A stretch of DNA of 64,000 nucleotides from an uncultured Eubacterium sp. (lineage in GTDB: Bacteria; Bacillota; Clostridia; Lachnospirales; Lachnospiraceae): NCBI RefSeq assembly GCF_937958975.1, contig NZ_CALGRE010000017.1, forward strand, positions 1 through 64,000, given 5' to 3'. The notes under the pieces are model-generated. The model did not search any database. It had not been told where the DNA came from and saw only the letters and a program-made list of their open reading frames with translations. Shown piece by piece: positions 1 to 8,767 of this stretch; position 1 is the first letter of the stretch, and each line of letters starts with the position of its first letter. Position numbers and translations under genes: made by a program.

Positions 1-3
1 TTT

Positions 4-61
4 AATGATACGGCGACCACCGAGATCTACACTCTTTCCCTACACGACGCTCTTCCGATCT
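4..61 (+). other. Illumina TruSeq universal (P5) adapter, not genomic
   Basis: These 58 bases match, from memory, the complete Illumina P5/TruSeq universal adapter, starting AATGATACGGCGACC and ending CGCTCTTCCGATCT. The last base of the adapter is directly followed by the rpsK reading frame at 64. It is library-preparation sequence left at the end of an assembled contig, so base 62 or so is the true contig start. Nothing biological should be inferred from it. Confidence 0.98.
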
Positions 62-63
62 TT

Positions 64-162
64 CGTGCGCTTGCTACATGTGGTCTTGAGGTTACATCAA
101 TTAAGGACGTAACTCCGGTACCGCATAATGGATGTCGCCCACCAAAACGTAGAAGAGTCTAA
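64..162 (+). CDS. rpsK: 30S ribosomal protein S11, C-terminal fragment (5' end missing)
   Basis: The open frame from 64 to the TAA at 160-162 encodes the last 32 residues of ribosomal protein S11. The invariant tail is readable: the ATCGLEVTSIKDVTP segment, then PHNGCRPPKRRRV. S11 binds 16S rRNA in the platform of the small subunit. The gene is cut by the contig end and by adapter sequence, not by a biological event. It lies 15 bases before rpsD, as in the alpha operon of Firmicutes. It is too short and start-less to appear as a standard ORF, but the family assignment is clear. Confidence 0.95.
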   Translation, partial: RALATCGLEVTSIKDVTPVPHNGCRPPKRRRV

Positions 163-177
163 TTTAGGAGGGAAAAA

Positions 178-771
178 ATGGCAGTAAATAGAGTTCCTGT
201 TCTTAAAAGATGTAGATCACTTGGTTTAGATCCAGTTTATTTAGGAATAGACAAGAAATCAAATAGAAATTTAAATAGATCTAATAGAAAAATGAGTGAA
301 TATGGACTTCAGCTTAGAGAAAAGCAGAAAGCTAAATTCATTTATGGCGTATTAGAAAAGCCTTTCAGAAATTATTATCAGAAAGCACAGAAGAAACCTG
401 GACAGACAGGTGAAAATCTTATGATTTTACTAGAGACAAGACTTGATAATGTAATATTCCGTATGGGATTTGCAAGAACAAGAAAAGAAGCTAGACAGAT
501 TGTAGATCATAAACATGTTTTGGTTAATGGAAAGCAGGTAAATATTCCTTCTTATTTAATCAAAGTTGGTGATGTTATTGAAATCAAAGAGGACTGCAAA
601 GGTTCCCAGAGATATAAAGACATTATCGAAGTTACTGGTGGAAGAACAGTCCCAGCATGGGTTGAAGTAGACCAGGAAAATCTTAAAGGTGAAATCAAAG
701 AACTTCCAAAGAGAGAAGATATTGATGTACCTGTAGATGAAATGCTTATTGTCGAGTTATATTCTAAATAA
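178..771 (+). CDS. rpsD: 30S ribosomal protein S4
   Basis: Ribosomal protein S4, 197 residues, close to the usual bacterial length of about 200. It nucleates 16S rRNA body folding and in many bacteria represses its own operon by binding the mRNA. The N-terminal S4 domain covers residues 1-85. The S4 RNA-binding (alpha-L) motif runs from about residue 86 to 145 and includes RLDNVIFRMGFARTRKEARQ. The N-terminus has a single Cys, so this is the zinc-free form. The AGGAGGG ribosome binding site lies 6 bases before ATG 178. It sits between rpsK and rpoA in the standard alpha-operon order. Confidence 0.98.
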   Translation: MAVNRVPVLKRCRSLGLDPVYLGIDKKSNRNLNRSNRKMSEYGLQLREKQKAKFIYGVLEKPFRNYYQKAQKKPGQTGENLMILLETRLDNVIFRMGFARTRKEARQIVDHKHVLVNGKQVNIPSYLIKVGDVIEIKEDCKGSQRYKDIIEVTGGRTVPAWVEVDQENLKGEIKELPKREDIDVPVDEMLIVELYSK

Positions 772-847
772 GATATATTTATTATATTTATTCAGATTTT
801 TGTTCCCAATAAGTTTAAGCAATTCCCAATAAAGGAGGGGCTAATTA

Positions 848-1807
848 GTGTTCGATTTTGAAAAACCAAATATTATAGTAGAAAAATCAGATGATGGAAG
901 ATATGGTAAGTTTGTAGTAGAACCTCTCGAACGAGGATATGGTACAACACTTGGTAATGCATTAAGAAGAATTATGCTTTCATCATTACCAGGGTCAGCT
1001 GTAAGCCAGATTAAAATTGATGGAGTTCTTCATGAATTTAGTTCTGTACCTGGCGTAAAAGAAGATGTTACAGAGATTGTAATGAACATCAAACAGCTTG
1101 AAATCAGAAATAACAGTACAACAGATGAACCAAAGATTGCTCATATTGATGTGACTGGAGATCAGGTAGTTACAGCTTCTGATATCCAGACAGATTCTGA
1201 TATTGAAATCTTAAATCCAGATTTGGTTATTGCAACACTGAATGGTGGTGCAGATAGCAAACTTAGTATGGAATTAATTATTACTAAGGGTAGAGGATAT
1301 GTAAGTTCAGAAAAGAATAAGAATGATAGTTTACCAATCGGGGTTATTGCGGTAGATTCAATTTACACACCGGTAGAGAGAGTTAATATGGCAGTAGAGA
1401 ATACCCGTGTTGGTCAGGTTACAGACTTTGATAAACTTACATTAGATGTGTACACTAATGGAACATTAGAAACAGATGAAGCTGTTAGTTTAGCATCTAA
1501 AGTTCTTTGCGAACACTTAAAGTTGTTTATTGATCTTTCTGAAACTTCAAAAGATATTGAAGTTATTGCAGAGCCGATTGATGATGAAATTGATAAAGTG
1601 TTAGAGATGAACATAGATGAATTAGAGTTATCAGTTCGTTCATACAATTGTTTGAAGAGAGCAGGTATCAATACAGTTGAGGAATTAGTAAATAAGACTT
1701 CAGATGATATGATGAAAGTTAGAAATCTTGGTCGTAAGTCATTAGAGGAAGTCCTTGCTAAATTAAAAGAACTCGGCCTTGGATTGAAACCGAGCGACGA
1801 AAATTAA
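848..1807 (+). CDS. rpoA: DNA-directed RNA polymerase subunit alpha
   Basis: RNA polymerase alpha subunit, 319 residues, standard length. The N-terminal domain (about 1-230) dimerises and scaffolds beta and beta'; GYGTTLGNALRRIMLSS near residue 30 is diagnostic. The C-terminal domain (about 250-312), with LELSVRSYNCLKRAGI and KVRNLGRKSLEEV, contacts UP elements and activators. The start is GTG 848, preceded by AAAGGAGGGG. The N-terminal sequence MFDFEKPNI is the expected one. A 76-base spacer separates it from rpsD and a 97-base spacer from rplQ. Confidence 0.98.
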   Translation: MFDFEKPNIIVEKSDDGRYGKFVVEPLERGYGTTLGNALRRIMLSSLPGSAVSQIKIDGVLHEFSSVPGVKEDVTEIVMNIKQLEIRNNSTTDEPKIAHIDVTGDQVVTASDIQTDSDIEILNPDLVIATLNGGADSKLSMELIITKGRGYVSSEKNKNDSLPIGVIAVDSIYTPVERVNMAVENTRVGQVTDFDKLTLDVYTNGTLETDEAVSLASKVLCEHLKLFIDLSETSKDIEVIAEPIDDEIDKVLEMNIDELELSVRSYNCLKRAGINTVEELVNKTSDDMMKVRNLGRKSLEEVLAKLKELGLGLKPSDEN

Positions 1808-1904
1808 TTTGGAGGCACTTCAATCGCGAAGAATTTTCGGAGTGGTGCCGACGATTTGCCACTGACCGTAAGGCAGGGGCAATACGAATTATGGAGGTAA
1901 GAAA

Positions 1905-2429
1905 ATGGCAGGTTATAGAAAACTTGGAAGAACTTCAAGTCAGAGAAAAGCTTTAATTAGAGGTCAGGTTACAAGTCTTTTAAATAACGGCAAAATAGTT
2001 ACTACAGAAGCAAGAGCTAAAGAAGTTAGCAAAGTTGCTGAAGGTCTTATTGCATTGGCTGTTAAGGAAAAAGATAACTTTGACGAAGTTGAAGTTACAG
2101 CTAAAGTTGCTCGTAAAGATAAAGATGGCAATAGAGTAAAAGAAGTAGTTGATGGCAAGAAAGTAACAGTTTTTGATGAAGTAAAGAAAACTATTAAAAA
2201 AGATAAGCCTTCACGTCTTCACGCTAGACGTCAGATGAATAAAGTTCTTTATACAGTAACAAATAATACTGGCAAGAAGAAAGATACAAAAAAAGTTGAT
2301 TTGGCAAATAAATTATTTGACGAAATTGCTCCTAAGTATGTAGACCGTAAAGGTGGCTATACAAGAATCGTTAAGATTGGTCAGCGTAAAGGTGATGCTG
2401 CTATGGAAGTTGTATTAGAGTTAGTATAG
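1905..2429 (+). CDS. rplQ: 50S ribosomal protein L17 with a long internal insertion
   Basis: Ribosomal protein L17 of the large subunit, near the exit tunnel. The N-terminal L17 core (MAGYRKLGRTSSQRKA, residues 1-52) and C-terminal core (LFDEIAPKYVDRKGGYTR and following) are intact. At 174 residues it is about 50 longer than E. coli L17 (127). The extra length is a charged segment between roughly residues 53 and 102, with a second short Lys-rich insert near 125. Such long L17 forms occur in Lachnospiraceae. ATG 1905 follows GGAGG. It is the last gene of the alpha operon, with a strong terminator 35 bases downstream. Confidence 0.96.
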   Translation: MAGYRKLGRTSSQRKALIRGQVTSLLNNGKIVTTEARAKEVSKVAEGLIALAVKEKDNFDEVEVTAKVARKDKDGNRVKEVVDGKKVTVFDEVKKTIKKDKPSRLHARRQMNKVLYTVTNNTGKKKDTKKVDLANKLFDEIAPKYVDRKGGYTRIVKIGQRKGDAAMEVVLELV

Positions 2430-2463
2430 ACGCAAAGCTTTGAGCAGAGCGATTTAACATAAG

Positions 2464-2517
2464 AAAAGAGAGAAACTCGAATCGTGCAGGCACGAATGCG
2501 AGTTTCTCTCTTTTTTT
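2464..2517 (+). terminator. Rho-independent terminator of the alpha operon
   Basis: A stem with left arm AAAAGAGAGAAACTCG and right arm CGAGTTTCTCTCTTTT (16 pairs) encloses a 19-base loop and runs into a T tract. It closes the rpsK-rpsD-rpoA-rplQ transcript. This separates rplQ from the downstream ecfA genes, which need their own promoter. Confidence 0.93.
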
Positions 2518-2637
2518 ATATTGTGATATTCAGCGGATGCTGCACTCAGATTGTGCAGAGTATAAATGCTAAGTATATTTTTTATTTTCTGAAAAACAAA
2601 AGATTTTCTTTAATGATAACATGATATTTTTTAATAC

Positions 2638-2666
2638 TTGCTTTTTTTTCTACAAATTAGTATAGT
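2638..2666 (+). promoter_or_regulatory. Candidate sigma-A promoter for the glycosyltransferase gene
   Basis: TTGCTT and TATAGT are separated by 17 bases, 35 bases before the start of the glycosyltransferase gene. The position is right for a promoter because a terminator stands upstream. The 2518-2637 stretch holds only a short CTGCAC/GTGCAG hairpin and AT-rich sequence. Confidence 0.55.
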
Positions 2667-2700
2667 GTAATAGATTTATACATCAGAGAGGAAAGAAGCA

Positions 2701-4173
2701 ATGGGGATGATATCATTGGTAGTAATGGATAGAATTGTAGACTTTATGTGTAGTATAAATTCTCCGATTTTATTTATATGTAGCCTTGTTGGTATTTTCA
2801 TGAGCATACTGGTTATACAAGATAAGCCATATATGTTGATTGGTCTCTTCACTACAAGAAGATTTCAACCGGCTAAGAACAATCACAAATATGCTATTTT
2901 AATTCCGGCAAGGAATGAGGAACCTGTAATAGCAAATTTAATAAATAGTATAAAAAAACAGGATTATCCGCAGGAACTGATAACGATATTTGTTGTTGCA
3001 GATAATTGTACAGATAATACGGCAAAAGTTGCAAGAGATAATGGTGTAATATGTTATGAGCATTTTAATCCAGACGAGAGGACAAAAGGATTTGCTTTAA
3101 AATATCTTTTTGAACAAATCGAAAAGGACTATGGAATACAATCTTTTGAAGGCTATTTTATTTTTGATTCCGATAATCTTTTGAAGCGGGATTATATATC
3201 AAGGATGAATGATTCTTTTGATGCCGGTGAGAAGATAATTACATCTTATCGAAGTACAAAAAATTGGACGGAAAGTTGGATTGCATCCACATATGCGTTG
3301 CATTGGCTTCGTTCAATAAGATATCGCCATAGGGCACGTTCGATTTTACATTTGGCAACAAATATTCAGGGAACAGGTTTCTTGTTTTCTAATGAGATAG
3401 TAAAAAACGGATGGAAATATACGTCATTGACAGAGGATAGAGCGCTTACGGCAGATTGTGTTGTGGATGGCTATGAGATTTCTTATAATGATGACGCTAT
3501 ATTTTATGATGAACAGCCGGTGAGCCTCAAGGTGGCTTTAAGACAGAGGTTAAGATGGTCTAAAGGACATCTTCAGGCGTTTGCTGAGAGTGGTTGGGGG
3601 CTGTTTAAAAACATTTTTGTGGATAAAAATACAAAGCATTATGATGACGATAAATGGTATAGTTATCTGTGGAGAACAATAAGACACAGGTTTATGTCAT
3701 TTGATACGTTTGCCCAGCTTTTACCAAAGAATATCGTGTATGCGGCAAAATGGATATTAACAAAACTCATTTTATATCCGTTTATTGTATGGAAGATGGG
3801 AGCAACAATGTATGTATTCAGCAATGATACATATATATCAACACTCGTAAGACATTTTACGGGAAATACTGCTATTGTATTAGATACAGGCGTGAAAGCT
3901 TATTTTTTTAGTATTTTGCTCGCTTTATGGATTCGCCTGTTCTTTAGAATCGGAAAATATTTTGTTAATATCTGGGTTGCTGTATATTTGTTTATTATAG
4001 AAAACAGGCGGATACCAAAGTTTAGCATATGGAGAAAAATATTGTATGTTTTTACATGGCCGACGTTTGATATTATTCAGAGATATACTCAGTATGTAGC
4101 GCTATTTAAAAAAGTGGAGTGGAAACCAATACCACATAACAGTAAAATAACCATAGAAGACTTGGAAGAGTAA
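2701..4173 (+). CDS. Membrane glycosyltransferase, family 2 (QxxRW type)
   Basis: A 490-residue GT2-fold glycosyltransferase that probably transfers a sugar from a nucleotide-sugar donor to an envelope glycan or lipid. The N-terminal membrane segment (about 18-45) is followed by the GT-A domain: ILIPARNEE at 63-71, ADNCTDNT, the metal-binding DSD of FDSDN near 155, TEDRAL near 250, and QRLRW near 285. These are the D, DxD, TED and QxxRW motifs of processive-like GT2 enzymes (BcsA, IcaA and relatives). The C-terminal third carries further hydrophobic segments. ATG 2701 is preceded by GAGGAAAG. It converges on an LTA-synthase-like gene across a shared terminator. Donor and product cannot be read from sequence. 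Confidence 0.85.
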   Translation: MGMISLVVMDRIVDFMCSINSPILFICSLVGIFMSILVIQDKPYMLIGLFTTRRFQPAKNNHKYAILIPARNEEPVIANLINSIKKQDYPQELITIFVVADNCTDNTAKVARDNGVICYEHFNPDERTKGFALKYLFEQIEKDYGIQSFEGYFIFDSDNLLKRDYISRMNDSFDAGEKIITSYRSTKNWTESWIASTYALHWLRSIRYRHRARSILHLATNIQGTGFLFSNEIVKNGWKYTSLTEDRALTADCVVDGYEISYNDDAIFYDEQPVSLKVALRQRLRWSKGHLQAFAESGWGLFKNIFVDKNTKHYDDDKWYSYLWRTIRHRFMSFDTFAQLLPKNIVYAAKWILTKLILYPFIVWKMGATMYVFSNDTYISTLVRHFTGNTAIVLDTGVKAYFFSILLALWIRLFFRIGKYFVNIWVAVYLFIIENRRIPKFSIWRKILYVFTWPTFDIIQRYTQYVALFKKVEWKPIPHNSKITIEDLEE

Positions 4174-4174
4174 T

Positions 4175-4208
4175 AAAAAAGCTGCACTATAAATAGGTGC
4201 AGCTTTTT
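4175..4208. terminator. Bidirectional terminator between glycosyltransferase and ltaS-like gene
   Basis: AAAAAGCTGCAC and GTGCAGCTTTTT form a stem of about 12 pairs around a short loop, with A and T tracts on both flanks. It can terminate the rightward glycosyltransferase and the leftward phosphoglycerol transferase. Confidence 0.88.
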
Positions 4209-4213
4209 GCTAT

Positions 4214-6088
4214 CTAATCTTTCAAATAATTATATTTGAGTGTTAAATCATTTTTTCTTATCGTGTCATTTACCAGGCGATTCATATTTTCTAACTCTGT
4301 TTTGCTAATTTTGCCCTTATTTGTCACTTTTCCGTTTTCAACATACACATTTCCATCATACCACGAATAATCGCTAAAAAAGGCGAATCCCTTATAGTCT
4401 TTTGCCAATGCGTTTTTTCCAATATAGTGATTACTGTTATAGTCTATGCCAAATAGGTTTAATACTGTCGGAAGAATATTCATCTGCATGGTAACTTTGT
4501 TTATATTTGTGGGTGTAACATCACTGCTCCAAATGAAAAATGGTGTGTGATTTATAAGATTGTTATTGGTAGTTTTGTATTTATCCAGTATAGTTTTATC
4601 TAGAATTGTATATAGATAATGGTCAGCATAGGCTACGATTACTGTATTGTCGTACAGGTCGTTATCTTTGAGAGCCTGTATCAGCAGTCCTACCATATAA
4701 TCTGTTTCTCCAACCATAAGTTTAGCAGTTTCTTCTTCAGAAAGATTTGGAATATTTTCGGCACCATATTTTTTTTCTGCAATAACTTTCCCCACTTCTT
4801 TTGTTGTCGTAAACGGTGTATGTGGAGAATAAGTTATAATATAGTCAACAAATTTTTTGTTTTTTGGAAACATATTATTATAAAACGTTTTATTTAGGAT
4901 TAGTTCCCGGTCAAGCTCATAATCCAGATTCGTATAGTCTGCAATGTCAATTAATCCGAAGTAGTTATCATATCCCCAGCTTTGATAATTGACACCTCTC
5001 GAATAAAAACCGGCTGAGTTCATATGAAATGCATTTACAGTATATCCTTTCCTTTTAAATAATTTTGCCATTGTATCATTGAACGTATTTGTGTTAAAGG
5101 TATATACATTTTCGGTATAAGATATCGGTGTAGTAAAACCTGTGTTAACCGCAAATTCTGAATTGAAAGTAGAACCCCCGCCGGTATAAATAGAATAGTG
5201 GTCCCTAAAGTTAATAGAGTGATTGAAAAGGCTGTATAAGTTTGGCGTGGTTTCTTTACTCAATAGCCAGGTATCCATTCCTTCTAATTGCAGGAAAATG
5301 ACATTTTTATTCTGAAATATTCCCGTGAAATCATCCTGTTCGTTTGTTTCGGTTTTATTGTAAATGCTATTGAGAAATTCTTTATCTTCATTACTGATTT
5401 TTTCTTTTGGCTTTAAAAATGTCATATAAAAGTTTCTAAAGGAGTATTCATATAGACCCGAAACGCGCATACTCTTGTTACTGTCACTGTAACTTTCATA
5501 TATATTTCTTGGATTTTTAAAGGTATTCCATTTTAGTTCTGAGTTTGCAGAACCGAGAAGGAATGGAGTAAAAAAGTGTAAAACCAAAAATACTATAAAT
5601 GTTACAGTAAGGCGTTTCCAACGAAATAGTTCCTGTTTCGGTGCTTTTTTCATTATTATAATTGTAAAAACAAGAATAATAACGGCAATGACATAAATAA
5701 TTGGATTGGCATTTACAATCGTATCTATAATATAGGAACTCCCCTCTCCCGCCATTTGCAATAAATTAAAGCTGAAATAGAAGGATGTGAGAGAATAGTA
5801 GACAGTGTTCGTTAAAAACATTGCAAAAGAAAGTGCAAAAAGAATCCAATATATGATTTTTCCGGTAATTCCTTTTATAGATGTAACGATACATATAAAT
5901 AAAACAATCCATAGAATTGAAAAAATGTTTGGTACAGGATAGTAGGTAGGAAAATATCCTATTTTGTATCCGAATACCCTTGTAAATATGTCCATAGCAA
6001 AAAAAGGAAGAGACATAAGTATTGCAAAACGATTTGCATATATAAGTGTTAAAGTTTTTTTACTAAATTTTTTAAAAATATTTATCAT
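4214..6088 (-). CDS. LTA synthase family phosphoglycerol transferase (sulfatase fold)
   Basis: An LtaS-like membrane enzyme expected to polymerise glycerol phosphate from phosphatidylglycerol onto a lipoteichoic-acid-type or glycan acceptor outside the membrane. About five N-terminal transmembrane helices (to about residue 190) precede an extracellular sulfatase-fold domain. Visible active-site elements are the metal-binding Glu of LQLEGMDTW, the nucleophile Thr of GGGSTFNSEF, the His of YSPHTPF, and the Asp-His pair in YADHY. I place the start at 6088 (MINIFKKF) because GGAGG lies 9 bases before it on the minus strand. An in-frame upstream ATG at 6166 lacks such a site. Length 624 residues, typical of the family. 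Confidence 0.88.
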   Translation of the reverse strand: MINIFKKFSKKTLTLIYANRFAILMSLPFFAMDIFTRVFGYKIGYFPTYYPVPNIFSILWIVLFICIVTSIKGITGKIIYWILFALSFAMFLTNTVYYSLTSFYFSFNLLQMAGEGSSYIIDTIVNANPIIYVIAVIILVFTIIIMKKAPKQELFRWKRLTVTFIVFLVLHFFTPFLLGSANSELKWNTFKNPRNIYESYSDSNKSMRVSGLYEYSFRNFYMTFLKPKEKISNEDKEFLNSIYNKTETNEQDDFTGIFQNKNVIFLQLEGMDTWLLSKETTPNLYSLFNHSINFRDHYSIYTGGGSTFNSEFAVNTGFTTPISYTENVYTFNTNTFNDTMAKLFKRKGYTVNAFHMNSAGFYSRGVNYQSWGYDNYFGLIDIADYTNLDYELDRELILNKTFYNNMFPKNKKFVDYIITYSPHTPFTTTKEVGKVIAEKKYGAENIPNLSEEETAKLMVGETDYMVGLLIQALKDNDLYDNTVIVAYADHYLYTILDKTILDKYKTTNNNLINHTPFFIWSSDVTPTNINKVTMQMNILPTVLNLFGIDYNSNHYIGKNALAKDYKGFAFFSDYSWYDGNVYVENGKVTNKGKISKTELENMNRLVNDTIRKNDLTLKYNYLKD

Positions 6089-6160
6089 CGCATATTTCCT
6101 CCAGATATTAAAATACCATAAAAGGCTATATTTGTCTAAAATATTCTTTGTTCTATTTTG

Positions 6161-6189
6161 TTGCAAAATATAAATAAATAGAATAAAAT
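6161..6189 (+). promoter_or_regulatory. Candidate promoter for ecfA1-ecfA2-ecfT-truA
   Basis: TTGCAA, a 17-base spacer and TAAAAT lie 38 bases before the ecfA1 start. It falls in the divergent gap between the ltaS-like gene and ecfA1. The sequence fits sigma-A spacing, and the upstream operon is closed by terminators. Confidence 0.5.
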
Positions 6190-6226
6190 AAGTGCGGTAG
6201 TATAGTTGAAATTCGGGAGAACCAGC

Positions 6227-7072
6227 ATGGGCATCATAAATATAAAGAATTTAATTCATGATTATAAAACAGAAGAAGATGAGAAAGTAGTCAGGGCAAT
6301 CGATAATGTGAGTGTGGATATTGAGCCGGGTCAGTTTATTGCCGTGCTAGGACATAATGGTTCCGGAAAATCATCGTTGGCAAAACATATAAATGCTTTG
6401 TTGAGACCTTCGAAAGGGACAGTATGGGTTGATGGCATTGATACAAAAGACCGGCAGCAGATTTGGAATATCAGACAGACTGCGGGAATGGTATTTCAGA
6501 ATCCGGACAACCAGATTGTGGCAACAATGGTGGAAGAAGATGTTGCGTTTGGTCCGGAAAATATGGCAGTTCCTACAAACGAAATATGGAAAAGAGTAGA
6601 AAAGGCGCTTGGAGCGGTAAACATGACAAAGTTTAGGCATAAATCCCCATTAAAATTGTCGGGAGGTCAGAAGCAGCGTGTGGCAATTGCGGGAATTATT
6701 GCGATGGAGCCTAAATGCATTGTGTTAGATGAACCAACGGCAATGCTTGACCCAATAGGAAGAGGGGAAGTAATCGAAACCCTTCATGAATTAAATGAGC
6801 AAAAAGGCATTACGATTATTTTGATTACGCATCATATGAATGAGGCTGTGAGAGCCGATAAAATTTTTGTGATGGATAAAGGCAAACTGGTAATACAGGG
6901 AGCACCAAGGGAAGTTTTTTCTCATGTTGAAGAACTAAAAAAAATTGGTCTGGAAGTCCCACAGGTAACTGAGTTGGGATATATGCTTAGGAAAAGCGGA
7001 TTAAAAATTGAAAAAGGGATATTAACCGTAGAAGAATTAATGATGCAGATAAATGAAAACAGAAAGAGATAG
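6227..7072 (+). CDS. ecfA1: ECF transporter ATPase EcfA1
   Basis: One of the two ATPases of the energy-coupling-factor module that drives vitamin uptake through exchangeable S-components. It has 281 residues. Walker A GHNGSGKSS is at 42-50, followed by the Q-loop FQNPDNQ, signature LSGGQKQR, Walker B CIVLDEPTAMLD, and the switch His in ITHHM. I start at ATG 6227 (MGIINIKN), with GGGAG seven bases before it; a TTG at 6206 opens the frame earlier but lacks a ribosome site. It is followed six bases later by ecfA2. The canonical Firmicutes group-II ecf order makes the assignment firm. Confidence 0.95.
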   Translation: MGIINIKNLIHDYKTEEDEKVVRAIDNVSVDIEPGQFIAVLGHNGSGKSSLAKHINALLRPSKGTVWVDGIDTKDRQQIWNIRQTAGMVFQNPDNQIVATMVEEDVAFGPENMAVPTNEIWKRVEKALGAVNMTKFRHKSPLKLSGGQKQRVAIAGIIAMEPKCIVLDEPTAMLDPIGRGEVIETLHELNEQKGITIILITHHMNEAVRADKIFVMDKGKLVIQGAPREVFSHVEELKKIGLEVPQVTELGYMLRKSGLKIEKGILTVEELMMQINENRKR

Positions 7073-7078
7073 GTTAGC

Positions 7079-7927
7079 ATGTCACTAAGATTAGAAAATG
7101 TAAGTTATATTTATGAGAAGGGGACGAGCCAGGAGACAGCAGCAATTAAAGATATTAATTTGGAGATTAATAAGGGCGAGTTTGTGGCTATTATCGGACA
7201 TACCGGTTCCGGAAAATCTACATTAATACAGCATTTTAATGGTTTAGAGAGAGCGACTGAGGGAAATGTGTACTATGATGGAAAAAATATAAATGATAAA
7301 GATTTTGACATAAGAAGTCTCCGATGCAATGTTGGATTAGTTTTTCAGTATCCGGAACATCAGCTGTTTGAAGAAAATGTTTTAAAAGATGTATGTTTTG
7401 GACCTTTGAATCAGGATTTGTCCAAAAAACAGGCAGAACAGAGAGCAAGGGAAGCATTGAATCTTGTAGGGATTCGTGAAGAATTATTTGAAACTTCTCC
7501 CTTTGAATTGTCGGGGGGACAGAAAAGAAGGGTAGCAATTGCGGGAGTTTTGGCGATGAACCCTGATATTCTGATTTTAGACGAGCCGACAGCGGGGCTT
7601 GACCCGGCAGGTAGAGATAAGATATTAAACTGTATTAAAGAGCTGCACAGGGTGAGAGGAATTGGTGTTGTGCTGGTTTCTCACAGCATGGAAGACGTGG
7701 CGAATTATGCTGACCGCATTATTGTTATGAATCAGGGAAAGATTATGTATGATGATATGCCCAAAAAAGTGTTTGCCCACTATAAGGAGTTGGAGAATAT
7801 TGGTTTGGCAGCGCCTCAGATAACATATATTATGCATCAATTAAAGGACGATGGTTTGGATGTAGATGTGAACATTATTAATTTAGAGGAAGCAAGAGAT
7901 AATATTTTAAAGAGTATAGGTAGATAA
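7079..7927 (+). CDS. ecfA2: ECF transporter ATPase EcfA2
   Basis: Second ATPase of the ECF module, 282 residues. Walker A GHTGSGKST is near residue 41, then Q-loop VFQYPEHQLFEENV (typical of EcfA2), signature LSGGQKRR, Walker B ILILDEPTAGLD, and switch His in VSHSMED. It should pair with EcfA1 and the membrane protein EcfT. Intergenic distances of 6 and 3 bases to its neighbours indicate one mRNA. The ribosome site before ATG 7079 is weak (AGATAGGT), which suggests coupling to ecfA1 translation. Confidence 0.95.
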   Translation: MSLRLENVSYIYEKGTSQETAAIKDINLEINKGEFVAIIGHTGSGKSTLIQHFNGLERATEGNVYYDGKNINDKDFDIRSLRCNVGLVFQYPEHQLFEENVLKDVCFGPLNQDLSKKQAEQRAREALNLVGIREELFETSPFELSGGQKRRVAIAGVLAMNPDILILDEPTAGLDPAGRDKILNCIKELHRVRGIGVVLVSHSMEDVANYADRIIVMNQGKIMYDDMPKKVFAHYKELENIGLAAPQITYIMHQLKDDGLDVDVNIINLEEARDNILKSIGR

Positions 7928-7930
7928 AAA

Positions 7931-8737
7931 ATGGCGAATATAACGATAGGACAGTATTATCCGGAAAATTCAATAATTCATAAATTAGATCCCCGCGTGA
8001 AATTAATGGGGACATTGGTATTTATTATTTTATTATTTCAAATAGATACAATTTTCGGCTATGCTGTGTTCACACTGATTATGGCAGGTGTCATCAAGGC
8101 TTCAAAGGTTCCGTTTAAAAAATTGTTAAAAGGTATCAGAGGGATTTTATTTATTCTTTTGTTTAGTGTCGTGATTAATATTTTTATGACCCCGGGACAT
8201 GTATTAGTGGAAATCGGAATGGTTTCTGTCACACATGAGGGACTGGTGAAAGGCGGATACATTGCCGTAAGGCTGGTATATTTAGTGATTTGTACATCGA
8301 TAATGACACTTACAACCACACCGAATAACCTGGCAGACGGCCTAGAGAAGGCATTTGGATTTTTGAAAATTATAAAATTTCCGGTACATGAAATCGCGAT
8401 GATTATGTCATTGGCGTTAAGATTTATTCCTACTTTAATGGAAGAAACAGATAAGATAACAAAAGCACAGAAGGCAAGAGGAGCAAGATTTGACACAGGA
8501 AATATCTTGCAGAAAGCGAAAAGCCTGATTCCGATTTTGATTCCATTGTTTATATCGTCTATAAGAAGGGCGCTTGATTTAGCTACAGCGATGGAGGCGA
8601 GATGTTATCATAATGGAAATAGAACAAAGATGAAACCGCTCAGATACGCAAAGCGTGACTATGTAGCATATTTTTCTTATGTAATTATGATTGGTGCGGT
8701 ACTTGGAAGTGATATGCTTTTACAAGTATTTATGTAA
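7931..8737 (+). CDS. ecfT: ECF transporter transmembrane protein EcfT
   Basis: The membrane scaffold of the ECF transporter, 268 residues, with about five to six hydrophobic helices. The two coupling motifs that dock onto EcfA1 and EcfA2 are visible as KARGARF (near 185) and AMEARCYHNG (near 222); the second reads A-R-C where A-R-G is common. N-terminal HKLDPRVKL is a family hallmark. It lies three bases after ecfA2. Its likely partners include the BioY S-component coded at 60739 in this window. Confidence 0.94.
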   Translation: MANITIGQYYPENSIIHKLDPRVKLMGTLVFIILLFQIDTIFGYAVFTLIMAGVIKASKVPFKKLLKGIRGILFILLFSVVINIFMTPGHVLVEIGMVSVTHEGLVKGGYIAVRLVYLVICTSIMTLTTTPNNLADGLEKAFGFLKIIKFPVHEIAMIMSLALRFIPTLMEETDKITKAQKARGARFDTGNILQKAKSLIPILIPLFISSIRRALDLATAMEARCYHNGNRTKMKPLRYAKRDYVAYFSYVIMIGAVLGSDMLLQVFM

Positions 8738-8767
8738 TGACAATTTGAATGATAAAATGAGGTGTAC

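Noticed and set aside
1414..1671. 85-codon minus-strand ORF inside rpoA
   Set aside because: Antisense shadow of an essential, fully conserved gene.
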